From the NCBI RefSeq assembly GCF_031569985.1, contig NZ_JAMQKA010000030.1, forward strand, positions 1 through 64,000: a DNA stretch of 64,000 nt, written 5' to 3'. The translations under genes were made by a program, and so were the position numbers. Below the pieces are notes generated by a model, which saw only the letters and a list, made by a program, of their open reading frames with translations, searched no databases and had not been told where the DNA came from. The DNA comes from JAMQKA01 sp031569985 (GTDB taxonomy: Bacteria > Bacteroidota > Rhodothermia > Balneolales > Balneolaceae). Position 1 is the stretch's first letter, and every line of letters starts with the position of its first letter. Below are positions 52,601 to 61,184 of the stretch, piece after piece.

Positions 52601-53247
52601 ACGGCCTGGCAACAATGGATGATATGTTGGCCAAATTTGATACTACCGGCACCTTGGTGGAAAAAGCCAACTACATGAAAACCTCGTACATTGAAAACCG
52701 AGGAGATGGCACATTTGCTGTTACTCCACTGGAAGGCAAGCCGCAATGGGCACCGGTATATGGCTGTATTGCGGAAGATATCAACAGCGACGGGAATCCC
52801 GACCTGGTGTTGGCCGGCAATGACTACGGAACAGAAATTGCCACAGGCCGTTATGATGCACTGAATGGTTTGGTTCTAATCGGACAAGGGGACGGTTCTT
52901 TTATTACAACTAATTTTGAAGAAAGCGGGTTTTTTGTTCCAGGAGATGCAAAAGTGCTGGTCAAACTTCGCGGTGCTGATGGCTCATTCCTGGTAGTGGC
53001 TGGACAAAATCGAGGACCGCTTAAAATGTTTTCCAATCAGCGAAATAGTGAATTTTTGCAGGTTAAGCCGATGGACGCGTCCGCCGTAATTACAACGAGC
53101 GACGGGAGTAGCCGGAAAGTTGAATTCTATTACGGATCTTCATTCCTGTCCTCTTCAAGTAGATTTATCACGCTTAACGAGGATATTGAATCGGTCACAG
53201 TTACTAACTATCAGGGAAGCACGAGAACCATTAGATTTGATGAGTAG
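49657..53247 (+). CDS. CRTAC1-type lipoprotein with FG-GAP/VCBS repeats and ASPIC/UnbV domain (2)
   Basis: About 1196 residues, paralogue of the preceding gene (shared openings ...TGINFSNRVTSSEDFNI and IYNGGGVAIADFD). Lipobox LLLTSC. ASPIC/UnbV domain at about 520-610 (LGAVLEISYGDGKRQYHEH, HFGLGEADTVDQMTVTW). Further VCBS repeats follow, ending in an extra ~70-residue beta-rich tail. The start could be ATG 49657 or 49663; a GTG at 49645 also exists. Only about 20 bp separate it from the first CRTAC1 gene, so the two are co-transcribed. Confidence 0.86.
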   Translation: MWMDDSNIWAVLCLLVLALLLTSCSDGETLFEQLPADQTGINFSNRVTSSEDFNIINYTNIYNGGGVAIADFDQNGLQDLFFTGNQVRNELYLNQGDFTFTNVTEQANVAGEERWSSGVAAADVNGDGLMDLYVCATTYNEPERRANLLYINQGLNDQGVPVFKEMSRQYNLADTTNTTMAAFFDYDRDGDLDLYLLVNKFTRNSSMDRYHEKMTQGESVTTDRLYRNEGADSLGHPYFRDVSDQAGILMEGFGLGVNVSDLNKDGWPDIYVANDFVTNEVVYMNNGDGTFTDRAGELFKHTVHASMGSDVADINNDMHPDVMMVDMRPEDNYRKKTMLQPNDYSAYINNEKYDYDYQYVRNQLQVYQGDHPETGLPLYSDVGMFAGISETDWSWTPSVSDFDNDGLRDIIITNGFPKDITDHDFADYIEEVYNYLSLDKILQRIPSVKLSNYAFKNTGDLKFEDVTADWGMKIPSFSNGAAQVDLDNDGDLDYVVSNINDSAFVFRNRQSELNPETNNYLRVRFNGRGQNTMGLGAVLEISYGDGKRQYHEHTTYRGYLSSIEPIAHFGLGEADTVDQMTVTWRDGSVEQLQNIPANQVLTVDAANAANPENTELKQASKGESNPLMQEITTERGIDYVHREHDFNDFGVQPLLLHKLSQYGPGLSVGDVNGDGLDDLYISGAFEYKGTFMVQQQDGTFQNEDLLEGNNPKNREEEMGSLFFDADGDGDQDLYITSGGYEHEFGDQAYQDRLFINENGRFLLEEEALPNYFRASSSTVNAADFDRDGDLDLFVGGRVYPHQYPKPVDSYLLENVTEEGNVQFKNVNSEKAPALNSLGMISDALWTDFDNDGWTDLILAGEWMSLRFLKNESGKLTDFTPKTGVADKKGWWNSICGGDFDKDGDTDYVAGNLGTNTHFKASDQYPVRMYGNDFDKNGEYDAIPSVYTENREGKIVEVPYHVKQDVRKQIRPVHSMFDTYHSYGLATMDDMLAKFDTTGTLVEKANYMKTSYIENRGDGTFAVTPLEGKPQWAPVYGCIAEDINSDGNPDLVLAGNDYGTEIATGRYDALNGLVLIGQGDGSFITTNFEESGFFVPGDAKVLVKLRGADGSFLVVAGQNRGPLKMFSNQRNSEFLQVKPMDASAVITTSDGSSRKVEFYYGSSFLSSSSRFITLNEDIESVTVTNYQGSTRTIRFDE

Positions 53248-53357
53248 CTGTTTGGCTTGAGATTAAATATAGGTTGGTTCGGATAAAGAAATACTTCGTG
53301 GTGCTCAGAGCCTTCTTTGAGCCTATTCGTGCAATTAACTCAGTTGTAATATTGAAA

Positions 53358-54917
53358 ATGAGACCAAATCAAACCTACCACAGTATCCAGATTATTATAC
53401 TGCTATTGGGCCTCTCTATTTTTTGGGGAAGCGTGGTTATCTATACTGGTTGTACAAATCAAAGAGAAAACTCTTCCGGGAGTGTAAGCAAAACAGGGAA
53501 AGAACTCTCCGATCTTTATTGCGGGTCGTGCCACCTTCCGGTCTCTGCCAATATGCTTGACAAGGAAACGTGGCTAAACCGCGTGCTACCGGTGATGGCC
53601 CCCAAGCTGGGTATCAACGTCTGGAGAGGAAATAAATACTATCCAACTGGTAGTAGTGGAGAGACCACGGTCTCGTTTGCAGAGTGGACTAAAATTGTGA
53701 ACTATTTTGAGCGGGAAGCACCGGAGATCCTGCATTCTGCAGATAGACCAATGCCGCTGGTCGAACGTGGTGATCTGTTTACAGTGCAGAAACCCTCTGT
53801 CAATGATACGATCCCTGCTGCAACAACAATGGTGAACATTGATTCACAATCCGGGTTCATTTACACATCTGATGCCAACGAAAACGCCTTGCTACAGTGG
53901 GATGATGATCTCCAGGCAACAACAGTTTTGTCGATGGCGTCGCCGGCGGTCAATCTCCATTTCTTGGGTGATTCTGATTCTTCCAGAGAGGCCGTTCTTA
54001 CCAACATCGGGACCATGATAGCTGATGACATCTATCGCGGTGTAGTACAGCAGGTTAACCTTAGCACTGGAAAAGCGGACACAGTGAAAGTAATAGATTC
54101 TGGGCTCAATAGGCCGCTCAGGGCATTGCCTGCCGATATGAATCAAGACGGGCGGGACGACTGGATTATCTGCGCATTTGGCCATGAGCACGGAGGGCTC
54201 TATCTCTACACACAAAACCAGGACCAAACATATACAAGAGAGACTATCCGTGGCGTACCGGGTGCAGAGGATTTGGTGATCGAGGATGTTAACAGCGACG
54301 GCTGGCCCGACTTGATGGTGTTGTTTGGCTATGACAATGAGGGAATCTGGCTGTTTTTGAATGACCGGGAGGGTGGATTTACCATGGATAACCTGATGCG
54401 TTTCCCACCGGTATATGGAGTGACAAGTTTTGAGTGGACAGATATCAACGGGGACGGCCAAAAAGATATCATCCTCACCAATGGGGATAATGCCGATTAT
54501 TCGCCCGTTCTGAAGCCGTATCACGGCCTGCGGATTTATTTAGGCAACGGAGAGATGCAGTTCGAGGAATCCTATTTCTATCCGTTAAACGGGACGACGC
54601 AAGCCTTGGTAAAAGACTTTGACAGTGATGGGGACAAAGATATCGCGACGATCTCATTTTTTGCTGACTTTGAGGCGAATCCTTCAGAGTCGTTTGTCTT
54701 GTTTGAAAACAGCGGGGATCTGGAGTTTCAGCCGCAATCAATTCCAGTTAGCCAGCATGGGCGTTGGATTACCATGGATGCCGGCGATATCGATGGGGAT
54801 GGAGACCAGGATATCGTGTTGGGCAACTTCTCCCGTAAGTTTATGAGTGCATTTGAGGTTAATGCCACCTGGGATACTCAAACGCCGTTTATCCTACTGG
54901 AAAATAACACACGGTAA
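53358..54917 (+). CDS. VCBS-repeat lipoprotein with N-terminal c-type haem motif
   Basis: About 519 residues from ATG 53358. A signal/TM segment with lipobox VIYTGC is followed by a cytochrome-c-like stretch with one CGSCH haem-binding motif (about 57-61) and Met residues downstream as possible axial ligand. From about 130 on, VCBS/FG-GAP repeats (DMNQDGRDDWIICAFG, DINGDGQKDIILTNGD, DIDGDGDQDIVLGNF). An earlier TTG at 53274 would put a charged stretch before the signal and is less likely. Last gene of the CRTAC1 set. A haem protein in this series suggests electron transfer or ligand sensing at the surface (inference). Confidence 0.82.
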   Translation: MRPNQTYHSIQIIILLLGLSIFWGSVVIYTGCTNQRENSSGSVSKTGKELSDLYCGSCHLPVSANMLDKETWLNRVLPVMAPKLGINVWRGNKYYPTGSSGETTVSFAEWTKIVNYFEREAPEILHSADRPMPLVERGDLFTVQKPSVNDTIPAATTMVNIDSQSGFIYTSDANENALLQWDDDLQATTVLSMASPAVNLHFLGDSDSSREAVLTNIGTMIADDIYRGVVQQVNLSTGKADTVKVIDSGLNRPLRALPADMNQDGRDDWIICAFGHEHGGLYLYTQNQDQTYTRETIRGVPGAEDLVIEDVNSDGWPDLMVLFGYDNEGIWLFLNDREGGFTMDNLMRFPPVYGVTSFEWTDINGDGQKDIILTNGDNADYSPVLKPYHGLRIYLGNGEMQFEESYFYPLNGTTQALVKDFDSDGDKDIATISFFADFEANPSESFVLFENSGDLEFQPQSIPVSQHGRWITMDAGDIDGDGDQDIVLGNFSRKFMSAFEVNATWDTQTPFILLENNTR

Positions 54918-55005
54918 TTATAACGCAGAGCTACCCAGAGAAGCCCCCAAAGCTTCACAAAGTACTTTGATGATTTTTTACCCAGTGGAAAGGCACAGCG
55001 AATGG

Positions 55006-55437
55006 TCAGTCCGAAAGAAGGGGATGTCGCCAGGTAGCAGCATATCCCAGCAGAGCACCCAGGCAGAGAATTCCCGGAGCCAAAAAGGGACTCGCGCCAT
55101 AGAGAGACTCCCAAAATGCACCCATCGTGCTGATATTGGGACTGATCTCCACGGCAAAATCAAAGTTATGCTCCAGGTGTTGATACATGCCGAATATGCC
55201 GCCAATACCGACAATCCACATTACGTAGCGCAACCATTTGATAGAAGATTGGCTGGCTTTGCGAATTGCTATCAGCACGGTGATCAACCCTACCCCAGAA
55301 AGCACAAACGGCAGGTACTGGATTATAGCCTCGTAGTGCTCCAGGAAGACCAGTTCCAGGGCAGAGCCGGCAAAAATAAAGCCGGATAAGGACAGTAGAA
55401 AGCGCCGGTACTGCTGCTCTACGGATGGTTTACTCAT
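55006..55437 (-). CDS. Four-TM membrane protein
   Basis: 143 residues with TM helices at about 13-33, 40-58, 68-88 and 112-133. The second loop contains MYQHLEHNFDFAVE with His residues. No family name recognised. It overlaps the 3' end of the helix-hairpin-helix gene by 4 bp (ATGA), so both are translated together. Convergent with the VCBS gene. Confidence 0.78.
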   Translation of the reverse strand: MSKPSVEQQYRRFLLSLSGFIFAGSALELVFLEHYEAIIQYLPFVLSGVGLITVLIAIRKASQSSIKWLRYVMWIVGIGGIFGMYQHLEHNFDFAVEISPNISTMGAFWESLYGASPFLAPGILCLGALLGYAATWRHPLLSD

Positions 55438-55952
55438 TCTGAGGCAAGATATTGTTCAGCTGTTGCTTGTTCCTCCTCAGTCACAAACTCGGAAAGCTGT
55501 TGCAGAAACGCATCGTTTGATTCAAAAGGTCGTGCCGAAATCAATTCATCGGCCTCGGAAGCTTCCAATCCGGGTATCTGCTGGAGAGTTGCTGCATCAC
55601 ACTCATTTGGATCGATAGGGACAAACACATACTCTTCGTAAGCGGCAACCTGATCTTGATCCACATATTTACCGATCTCTTTACGGAACTGGCTGATGCT
55701 CACATAAGGACGATACTCTTCAAATTCGTGCACCATATTGTCTCCGACCCCCGGAATAGCAAGGAAATCTTCTTCAGATGCCGTATTCAGGTTTAATTTC
55801 TGGCTGGGAGCAGCTTGAGAGATCGTTTGCTCGGCAGTAGAGCTTGATTCGTCAGAAGACTGGGTCTCTTGTTTTGAATTACCACCGCACGCAATCAGTG
55901 AAAATGAAAGTAGCAGCGTAGCGAGTCCGGTTATAATATGTCGACTTTTCAT
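55434..55952 (-). CDS. Helix-hairpin-helix (ComEA-like) lipoprotein
   Basis: 172 residues. Lipobox Cys22 (SLIAC), then a Ser/Gln/Glu-rich linker and two helix-hairpin-helix units: LNLNTASEEDFLAIPGVGDNMV (split by the loop, about 54-75) and DAATLQQIPGLEASEADELI. Resembles ComEA-type DNA-binding domains held at the outer membrane or periplasm. It could bind DNA or simply be a structural HhH. Forms an operon with the membrane protein downstream through a 4-bp overlap. Confidence 0.82.
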   Translation of the reverse strand: MKSRHIITGLATLLLSFSLIACGGNSKQETQSSDESSSTAEQTISQAAPSQKLNLNTASEEDFLAIPGVGDNMVHEFEEYRPYVSISQFRKEIGKYVDQDQVAAYEEYVFVPIDPNECDAATLQQIPGLEASEADELISARPFESNDAFLQQLSEFVTEEEQATAEQYLASE

Positions 55953-56068
55953 GGATCTGTTTATCAGAGTTTGAGATTGTTAAATGGGTAAGTGAATTTA
56001 TCAATATTTGCAGAAAATGCAATACCAGCATGCAATCTTCAGTATTGCATCAGATTTCTGAATGGGTG

Positions 56069-56770
56069 TTATGGGGATAAGGTTATTTCAGGCAACGCTT
56101 CAATTTTCCAAAGTCCCAGGCATTTGTCGCTGAATTTCCCATCCCCTTCCGTGCACTCTTCATTGATGAGTCGTTCCGGTGGTGGAAAGCTAAACGGTGC
56201 CTTCTGGAGGTTCAGTGGCCGCCAGTCGCCGGTACTGATGTCTTCATTTCGGTCACATTCAGTAAATGTTGTTGTAATTAACCAAGTGATGGAACTTGTC
56301 TTCAGGTTTTGCACTGCTTTGGAAATACCTCTAAAAGACAGGTGCACCAGGCAGTCGCGGCACAAGATTAGATCGGCTTTTGGCAGGGGATCTGTGGTGA
56401 GATCAAGTACCTCAAACTCCTTGTTTGAATGCTGGAAATTATCCCGATTTTGACTGATCAGTTCCGGTACAATATCTGCGCCGATGTAGTGGTCTACCGG
56501 GAGGTCGAGGTCGGAAATCCAGCTAAGGTCACCACACGGTAGATCCAATAGTGTTCTGATCTTTAGATACTCCAACAGTTTAGGAAGTTCAGCTCTCAGG
56601 GTTTTTGTTTGATTGCTACCGGCCCCTTCACCGGAAATCGACTCCTCTCCCGCCCAGTGATTGCGCAGGTATATCTCCTGAAAGGTGGACCGAATATCTT
56701 GATCCTTGTCCCGCTTTTCTTTTTCAAAATGGCGTGGATCAAATGAAACCCATTGGCGACGATCTTCCAT
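56069..56770 (-). CDS. Class I SAM-dependent methyltransferase
   Basis: 233 residues. Rossmann methyltransferase with motif I LLDLPCGDLSWI (about 93-104), motif II VDHYIGADIV, and LILCRDCLVHLSF as the motif IV/V region. Proteins of this type occur with glycosyltransferase or capsule genes and singly; the acceptor is unknown. The start ATG at 56770 fits a soluble enzyme. The heptamer array lies 60 bp upstream. Confidence 0.82.
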   Translation of the reverse strand: MEDRRQWVSFDPRHFEKEKRDKDQDIRSTFQEIYLRNHWAGEESISGEGAGSNQTKTLRAELPKLLEYLKIRTLLDLPCGDLSWISDLDLPVDHYIGADIVPELISQNRDNFQHSNKEFEVLDLTTDPLPKADLILCRDCLVHLSFRGISKAVQNLKTSSITWLITTTFTECDRNEDISTGDWRPLNLQKAPFSFPPPERLINEECTEGDGKFSDKCLGLWKIEALPEITLSP

Positions 56771-56828
56771 ATTTTACACGGTTTAAGAATTGTAGTTAGG
56801 CAATTTGCATGTAACAAGCCCAAAAATT

Positions 56829-56946
56829 AGCCTGCTCACTGCTCACTGCTCACTGCTCACTGCTCACTGCTCACTGCTCACTGCTCACTGCTCACTGCTC
56901 ACTGCTCACTGCTCACTGCTCACTGCTCACTGCTCACTGCTCACTG
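56829..56946. repeat. Perfect heptanucleotide tandem array (CTCACTG)n
   Basis: About 16-17 uninterrupted copies of the 7-bp unit CTCACTG (minus strand CAGTGAG). No variation, so it is probably young or unstable in copy number. Its right end supplies the last codons and the TGA stop of the PD40 protein gene. Related but decayed 7-bp tracts occur elsewhere in the window. Confidence 0.95.
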
Positions 56947-58462
56947 AAATATCACCACTGTTGCTGACGAACGAAATATGTCTTCCATCAGGGGACCACG
57001 AGGGGACATTAATCGTACCCTGTCCGCCGTAAAGATAAGCAATTACTTTTGGCTCCCCGCCATCGAGCGGCATAATGCGAAGATAGACTCGTTTGTAAAA
57101 TGGGTGATCTTCAGGGTCCACAGATTCGGAGTAGGAGAGAAACAACACTCGCTTTCCATCCGGGGAAATGTGGGGGAACCAGTTATTAAGCTTGTCATTT
57201 GTCAACTGTTCCTGCTCACTTCCATCCGGTTTCATCCGCCAGATCTCCATGCTGCCGGTGCGGGCCGAATTAAAGTAGATATATTTTCCGTCGGGAGTAT
57301 ATTCTGATCCATCATCCAGGCTGGGATCAGTAGTCAGGCGTATCTCATCACCTCCTTCAACGGGTATCTTGTAGATGTCATAGTTACCATCCCGGCCACC
57401 GGTGTAGGTCACAAACTTGTTGTCTGGAGACCACCCATGCAGGTAGGAAGGTCCCTTTGGCGTTACACGTTTTGGCACACCGCCGTCTGCCGGCATCGTG
57501 TAAATAATGGAAGCCCCGTCGGCATCTGCAGTATGGTGACTAATGCCGAGCATGCTGCCATCAAAAGTGAGCACATGGTCATTGTTATTGTTGATGGCAA
57601 AATCGGTATCCAGGATTTCGGGCCGGTTTTCCTCCAGGTTATAATTGTAGAGCAATCCGTTGTGATTGTAGATCAGTTTTGATCCGTCCGGAGTCCAGTT
57701 GGGTGCCTGCAGCGATTCATTGGACTGGTATAGAATTTTACGATGCCCGGTTTCCACCTCCATGACTTCCAGGTTGCTGCCAAGGTAATCCTGGTACGGC
57801 ACCAACCCCTCCCACGCCGGTTTGATGATGCGAACGTTACGAAATCGGGCTTCTTCAATGACCTCCGGTTCATGGGAACAGACGTAGATACCTACATAAA
57901 CCTCATCACCCAGGTCAATATTTTTAACAGTGGTAGGGGTGAATTCATTACCAAACTTAGCTACTGACATGGTGAACGTGTTGCCCTCTCTTTCAAGCTG
58001 GATAACATCCGGGGCTTTGACAGGGGACTGTATCTCTTCGGTAGAGTCTCCCTTAGCCCGCCTAAACTGCAGGGAGGTGAGGCCATCGCCATGCACTGCG
58101 GCATTGACATGAGCTGAAGAGGAACCGAGACCAGACCGCACGATCCATCCTATTTTGCGGTGTGAATTTACTCCTTCCCCGATAAATTCGGCGCGGGTAT
58201 GTAGGATGAAATCCCCTGTCATTTTTCGATAAACATAGTGGAATTGGTCCTCGCTAAACCACATATTTTTCCCGGCACCAGACAGGGTATGGACTTGATT
58301 TTCGCTGTCATACTCCACAGAACCGGCCAGGTGCGGATTCCCAATATCAGTATGCCCTTCAAATAGGCCCAGGTCCTGCACTTGTGCCATACCGTTAGTT
58401 GTAACAAAAACCAGAAGTAATATTGCCAATGATATCGTCATCTTTCCTCTTAGATCCCTCAT
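56927..58462 (-). CDS. Secreted PD40/TolB-like beta-propeller protein with N-terminal DUF1349-like domain
   Basis: About 511 residues from ATG 58462. Signal peptide ending NGMAQ. The first ~190 residues form a concanavalin-like domain (HLAGSVEYDSENQVHTLSGAGKN region; HYVYRKMTGDFILHTRAEFIG), the DUF1349-type fold. The rest has WD40-like PD40 repeats (APNWTPDGSKLIYNHNG, YTPDGKYIYFNSARTG, PSWSPDGRHISFVSN) as in TolB propellers. The final residues SSEQ and the stop come from the CAGTGAG array. A longer frame to 58519 lacks a signal peptide. Likely exported; ligand unknown. Confidence 0.85.
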   Translation of the reverse strand: MRDLRGKMTISLAILLLVFVTTNGMAQVQDLGLFEGHTDIGNPHLAGSVEYDSENQVHTLSGAGKNMWFSEDQFHYVYRKMTGDFILHTRAEFIGEGVNSHRKIGWIVRSGLGSSSAHVNAAVHGDGLTSLQFRRAKGDSTEEIQSPVKAPDVIQLEREGNTFTMSVAKFGNEFTPTTVKNIDLGDEVYVGIYVCSHEPEVIEEARFRNVRIIKPAWEGLVPYQDYLGSNLEVMEVETGHRKILYQSNESLQAPNWTPDGSKLIYNHNGLLYNYNLEENRPEILDTDFAINNNNDHVLTFDGSMLGISHHTADADGASIIYTMPADGGVPKRVTPKGPSYLHGWSPDNKFVTYTGGRDGNYDIYKIPVEGGDEIRLTTDPSLDDGSEYTPDGKYIYFNSARTGSMEIWRMKPDGSEQEQLTNDKLNNWFPHISPDGKRVLFLSYSESVDPEDHPFYKRVYLRIMPLDGGEPKVIAYLYGGQGTINVPSWSPDGRHISFVSNSGDISVSSEQ

Positions 58463-58555
58463 TTTATACCTGGCATGGATGAAAATTTGTTCGATGTAAT
58501 AGAATCCCTCTGGAAACAATTTACGGTTTTAAAGGGGAACTCCAAGGAAGGGACA

Positions 58556-59278
58556 TCATGTCTGATGCACCAGGTCGCTCACCAGTTTTTCTGAGGTGGA
58601 TCCTTCCTCAAGTACACTGCTGTATGCGTGAAGCGATATAACAGCGTCACCCGGAAGTTCATTAACAATCATCTTGGCATTAGCAGGGGCAACACCGCCG
58701 CCTATTACGATTTCAATCCTGTTTTGTGCTTGTTTCACTAGCTTTCTGATCGTATCGATTCCTTCTAGGGCTGTCCCTTTTTTATTCCAGGGAATGCCCG
58801 ATGTCAGCACACGATCTACACCTGTATCTATTAAACTGTCAAGGGCATCAGAGCTATTTGGCGTGGCGTCAAATGCACGGTGGAAGGAAGTCTTGAGGTT
58901 AAGTTCCCGGGCCTTGTGTACCAGTAATTTCAGGTTTGGATAATCTACGGCATGGTCATCTTCCTGAAGTACGCCAAAAACCACACCGTCAGCTCCACAT
59001 TTTGCAGCAATTTCAATTTGCTCCAGCATTTTATCAATCTCCTGTGAGCTATACGAGAAATCGCCCGCCCGCGGCCGAATCATAACAAGCAATCCGGGCC
59101 GGTCTTGAAACGCTTCTCTTGCCACCTCAACGTGCTCCCTGGGAGGAGTAAGTCCATCCAGGTGCATGGCGCTGCAGAGCTCAACGCGGCTGGCCCCTCC
59201 CCGGTAAGCTGCTGAAACCGATTGCTGTACCACCTCATTACTTTCACTATTAACACATATCTCTACCTCAATACCCAT
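58556..59278 (-). CDS. cutC: CutC family protein
   Basis: 240 residues, TIM barrel. N-terminal VEICVNSESNEVVQQSV and GASRVELCSAMHLDGLTP, central GADGVVFGVLQEDDHAVD and HRAFDATPNSSDALD, and RVLTSGIPWNKKGTALEG are diagnostic. Originally linked to copper homeostasis; the true activity is unsettled. Complete. Directly upstream on the same strand lies the sugar epimerase-like gene (37-bp gap), so they may be co-transcribed. Confidence 0.95.
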   Translation of the reverse strand: MGIEVEICVNSESNEVVQQSVSAAYRGGASRVELCSAMHLDGLTPPREHVEVAREAFQDRPGLLVMIRPRAGDFSYSSQEIDKMLEQIEIAAKCGADGVVFGVLQEDDHAVDYPNLKLLVHKARELNLKTSFHRAFDATPNSSDALDSLIDTGVDRVLTSGIPWNKKGTALEGIDTIRKLVKQAQNRIEIVIGGGVAPANAKMIVNELPGDAVISLHAYSSVLEEGSTSEKLVSDLVHQT

Positions 59279-59315
59279 AACATCAGACCTGTGACTTTCT
59301 GACCTTCGACCTTAT

Positions 59316-60263
59316 CTACACTCCGGCTTCTTCGATAACGGAAAGCGTTTTCTGCAACCCGGTTTGGGCCACTTGCTGCAGGTCGCGATCCCAGTAGTTG
59401 GGATTATAGAGCTCCAGTGATACACAGCCTTTATAACCAGTTTCTTTTAGATCTTTCAGTATTTTTGTGAGTGGCAGTACCCCATCACCGGGAAAGACAC
59501 GGTGTTCATCCCCCAACTCATCAGCAGCAGGAGAGCCCGGGGCGTCAGCAAACTGAAATATGGCGATAGAGCTTCCATCGAGTTTCGAAAGTCCATTGAA
59601 TCCTCCCTCGCTGATATACATGTGAAACGTGTCCGGGATGATAAGCGCTTCCGGGTGGTTGGAATCGAGGGCCACGGCTGTTGCCTGCCCAAGCGTTTTT
59701 AGTGGGAAGAATTTTACAAAGACAATGGCAGGCTTGATACCGTAGTCGTTAAGGCCGATTTCAACGATATCATGGTAGCGATCTGCGACCCATTGCAGAT
59801 CATAGTTCTCACCCACCGTATTCGGGATGGTCTGGATATGCTCCGAGCCGATATCCGCTGCCATACGCATCCTGCGACGGGTATCTTCCAGCGATTCCTC
59901 CCACTCTTTTTGCGTAGGTGGCAGCGCGTTCCACAGACCGATCACGCTCGGCACAAACAGGCCGCGCTCCTTGATCTCTTTGCCCAGAGCTTTAAGGTCG
60001 CCTCCCTCTTCTTCATACTCCTGCAGCTCGCCATCCCAGGGTTCAATCGCATCGAAACCAGCTTTATCTGCAATTTCTACTTTCTCTTTCAACGAAGCGG
60101 GACGGATAGTAGCCGTATCCAGGCAGATCGGCCACGGGCTTTTACCTCTCTGGTAGCGGTGGTTATCTGGTTCCCTGTTTTGTGCTTTTGCATCTGCTTC
60201 TCCCGGTAGGGCACTGCCAAGCAACCCTGCCGCACCAAGTTCTAAGAATAATCGTCGTTTCAT
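59316..60263 (-). CDS. Exported sugar phosphate isomerase/epimerase-like TIM barrel protein
   Basis: 315 residues. The N-terminus MKRRLFLELGAAGLLGSALPG resembles a Tat/Sec signal, though only one Arg pair is present. The AP-endonuclease-2/xylose-isomerase-like barrel follows: ICLDTATIRPASLKEKVEIADKAGFDAIEPWDGE, split by loops, with metal-ligand candidates Glu in AIEPW, Asp/His in PDTFHMY, and Glu in CVSLELYNP. Acts on an unknown sugar or cyclitol. Upstream of cutC on the same strand. Confidence 0.85.
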   Translation of the reverse strand: MKRRLFLELGAAGLLGSALPGEADAKAQNREPDNHRYQRGKSPWPICLDTATIRPASLKEKVEIADKAGFDAIEPWDGELQEYEEEGGDLKALGKEIKERGLFVPSVIGLWNALPPTQKEWEESLEDTRRRMRMAADIGSEHIQTIPNTVGENYDLQWVADRYHDIVEIGLNDYGIKPAIVFVKFFPLKTLGQATAVALDSNHPEALIIPDTFHMYISEGGFNGLSKLDGSSIAIFQFADAPGSPAADELGDEHRVFPGDGVLPLTKILKDLKETGYKGCVSLELYNPNYWDRDLQQVAQTGLQKTLSVIEEAGV

Positions 60264-60633
60264 AAATCCCTTTTATAATTAATTAGTTTATTTCAGCTGA
60301 CTGTGCCATAGCTTTATCCCTTGAACGATTACTAAAATAGTATTTAATGGAAAGTATGAAAGGCCTACAATCAACTTTAAACAATGTTTTACTAAAAAAG
60401 TAGATGATAAGATAGGTTATTCGCCAGGAGCCTGTACCGACCGCTGCAGGTGGAGAACTCATGTATAAATTTAAAGGTCCTTCTTGGAGCCGCAACTGAC
60501 CGAAGGATTTCGGGAGATTGATTACTATGTTTTTAATCCAAATTGGTTATCTAGGCTCATGTAGCTCGCTTATGGGAAACAAATAAGGCCCGATGAATTA
60601 TTTCATCGGGCCATTGATGATGATTTCCCAACC
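60264..60633. other. Intergenic region
   Basis: No gene. The right end (60587-60613) is the terminator of the ArsI-like gene; the left end must hold the promoter of the epimerase-like gene. The rest shows nothing recognisable. Confidence 0.45.
60585..60615 (-). terminator. Terminator of the ArsI-like gene
   Basis: Stem GGCCCGATGAA / TTCATCGGGCC around TTAT, with AAATAA on the left (T-rich on the minus strand), about 20 nt past the stop codon. Confidence 0.88.
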
Positions 60634-61032
60634 CTAGCAGCAGGAGGCTTCGGTTTTCTCGTAGGATTCACTTTCGCCGTACGTATAGAATGCTTCCCAT
60701 TCTACACCTTGTGGATCGGCAACCCACGATTTGTCGGACTTGGCATAGCAGCAGATGGTATTGCCTTCATCGCGAGAAGAATCCCTGGAAGCCCGATCAA
60801 TATTGGAACGGATATCTTCCAGTTCGTCCTCGTTTTCAGCCTGGATACCCAAATGTTCAATCCCCTTCTTGCCCGGTCGTTCAGCGATCGAGAAATTGAC
60901 TCGTGGATCTTCCAGCATCCATTTGGCATAGTCATCTTTATGGCTGGTTGGTTCAGCGCCAAACAACCGACTGTAAAAGGTTACAGATTCGTTAAGGTCG
61001 TTTACTTTTAACATGACATGTAGTCTTTTCAT
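60634..61032 (-). CDS. ArsI/CadI-type VOC dioxygenase
   Basis: 132 residues. Single VOC protein of the ArsI/CadI group: metal ligands fit His5 (RLHVML), His60 (GIEHLGIQ) and Glu113 (GVEWEAF). The vicinal cysteines Cys94-Cys95 in TICCYAKSDKSWV are the trivalent-arsenical binding pair of ArsI C-As lyases. An extra CC pair closes the protein. Predicted to cleave organoarsenicals or bind heavy metals. It lies 150 bp downstream of sigZ on the same strand; no arsR, arsB or arsM is in view. Confidence 0.87.
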   Translation of the reverse strand: MKRLHVMLKVNDLNESVTFYSRLFGAEPTSHKDDYAKWMLEDPRVNFSIAERPGKKGIEHLGIQAENEDELEDIRSNIDRASRDSSRDEGNTICCYAKSDKSWVADPQGVEWEAFYTYGESESYEKTEASCC

Positions 61033-61184
61033 GATTTTTCCCTAATCGTTTTAGGTGATTATTAGTAAGTGTTCACCTATGTAGTCGGGGGAAACCCAAA
61101 AAAGACGCAAAATTTTCTTAAATTTTTTTTCGGGTTTATAAACCACTTTAGGGGAGATCGTACCAAGAAAAAACAACATACTTT

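Noticed and set aside
56805..57032. Open frame with a repeating LLTAHCS peptide
   Set aside because: It is the translation of the (CTCACTG)n array (three 7-mers give seven residues) with no independent coding evidence.
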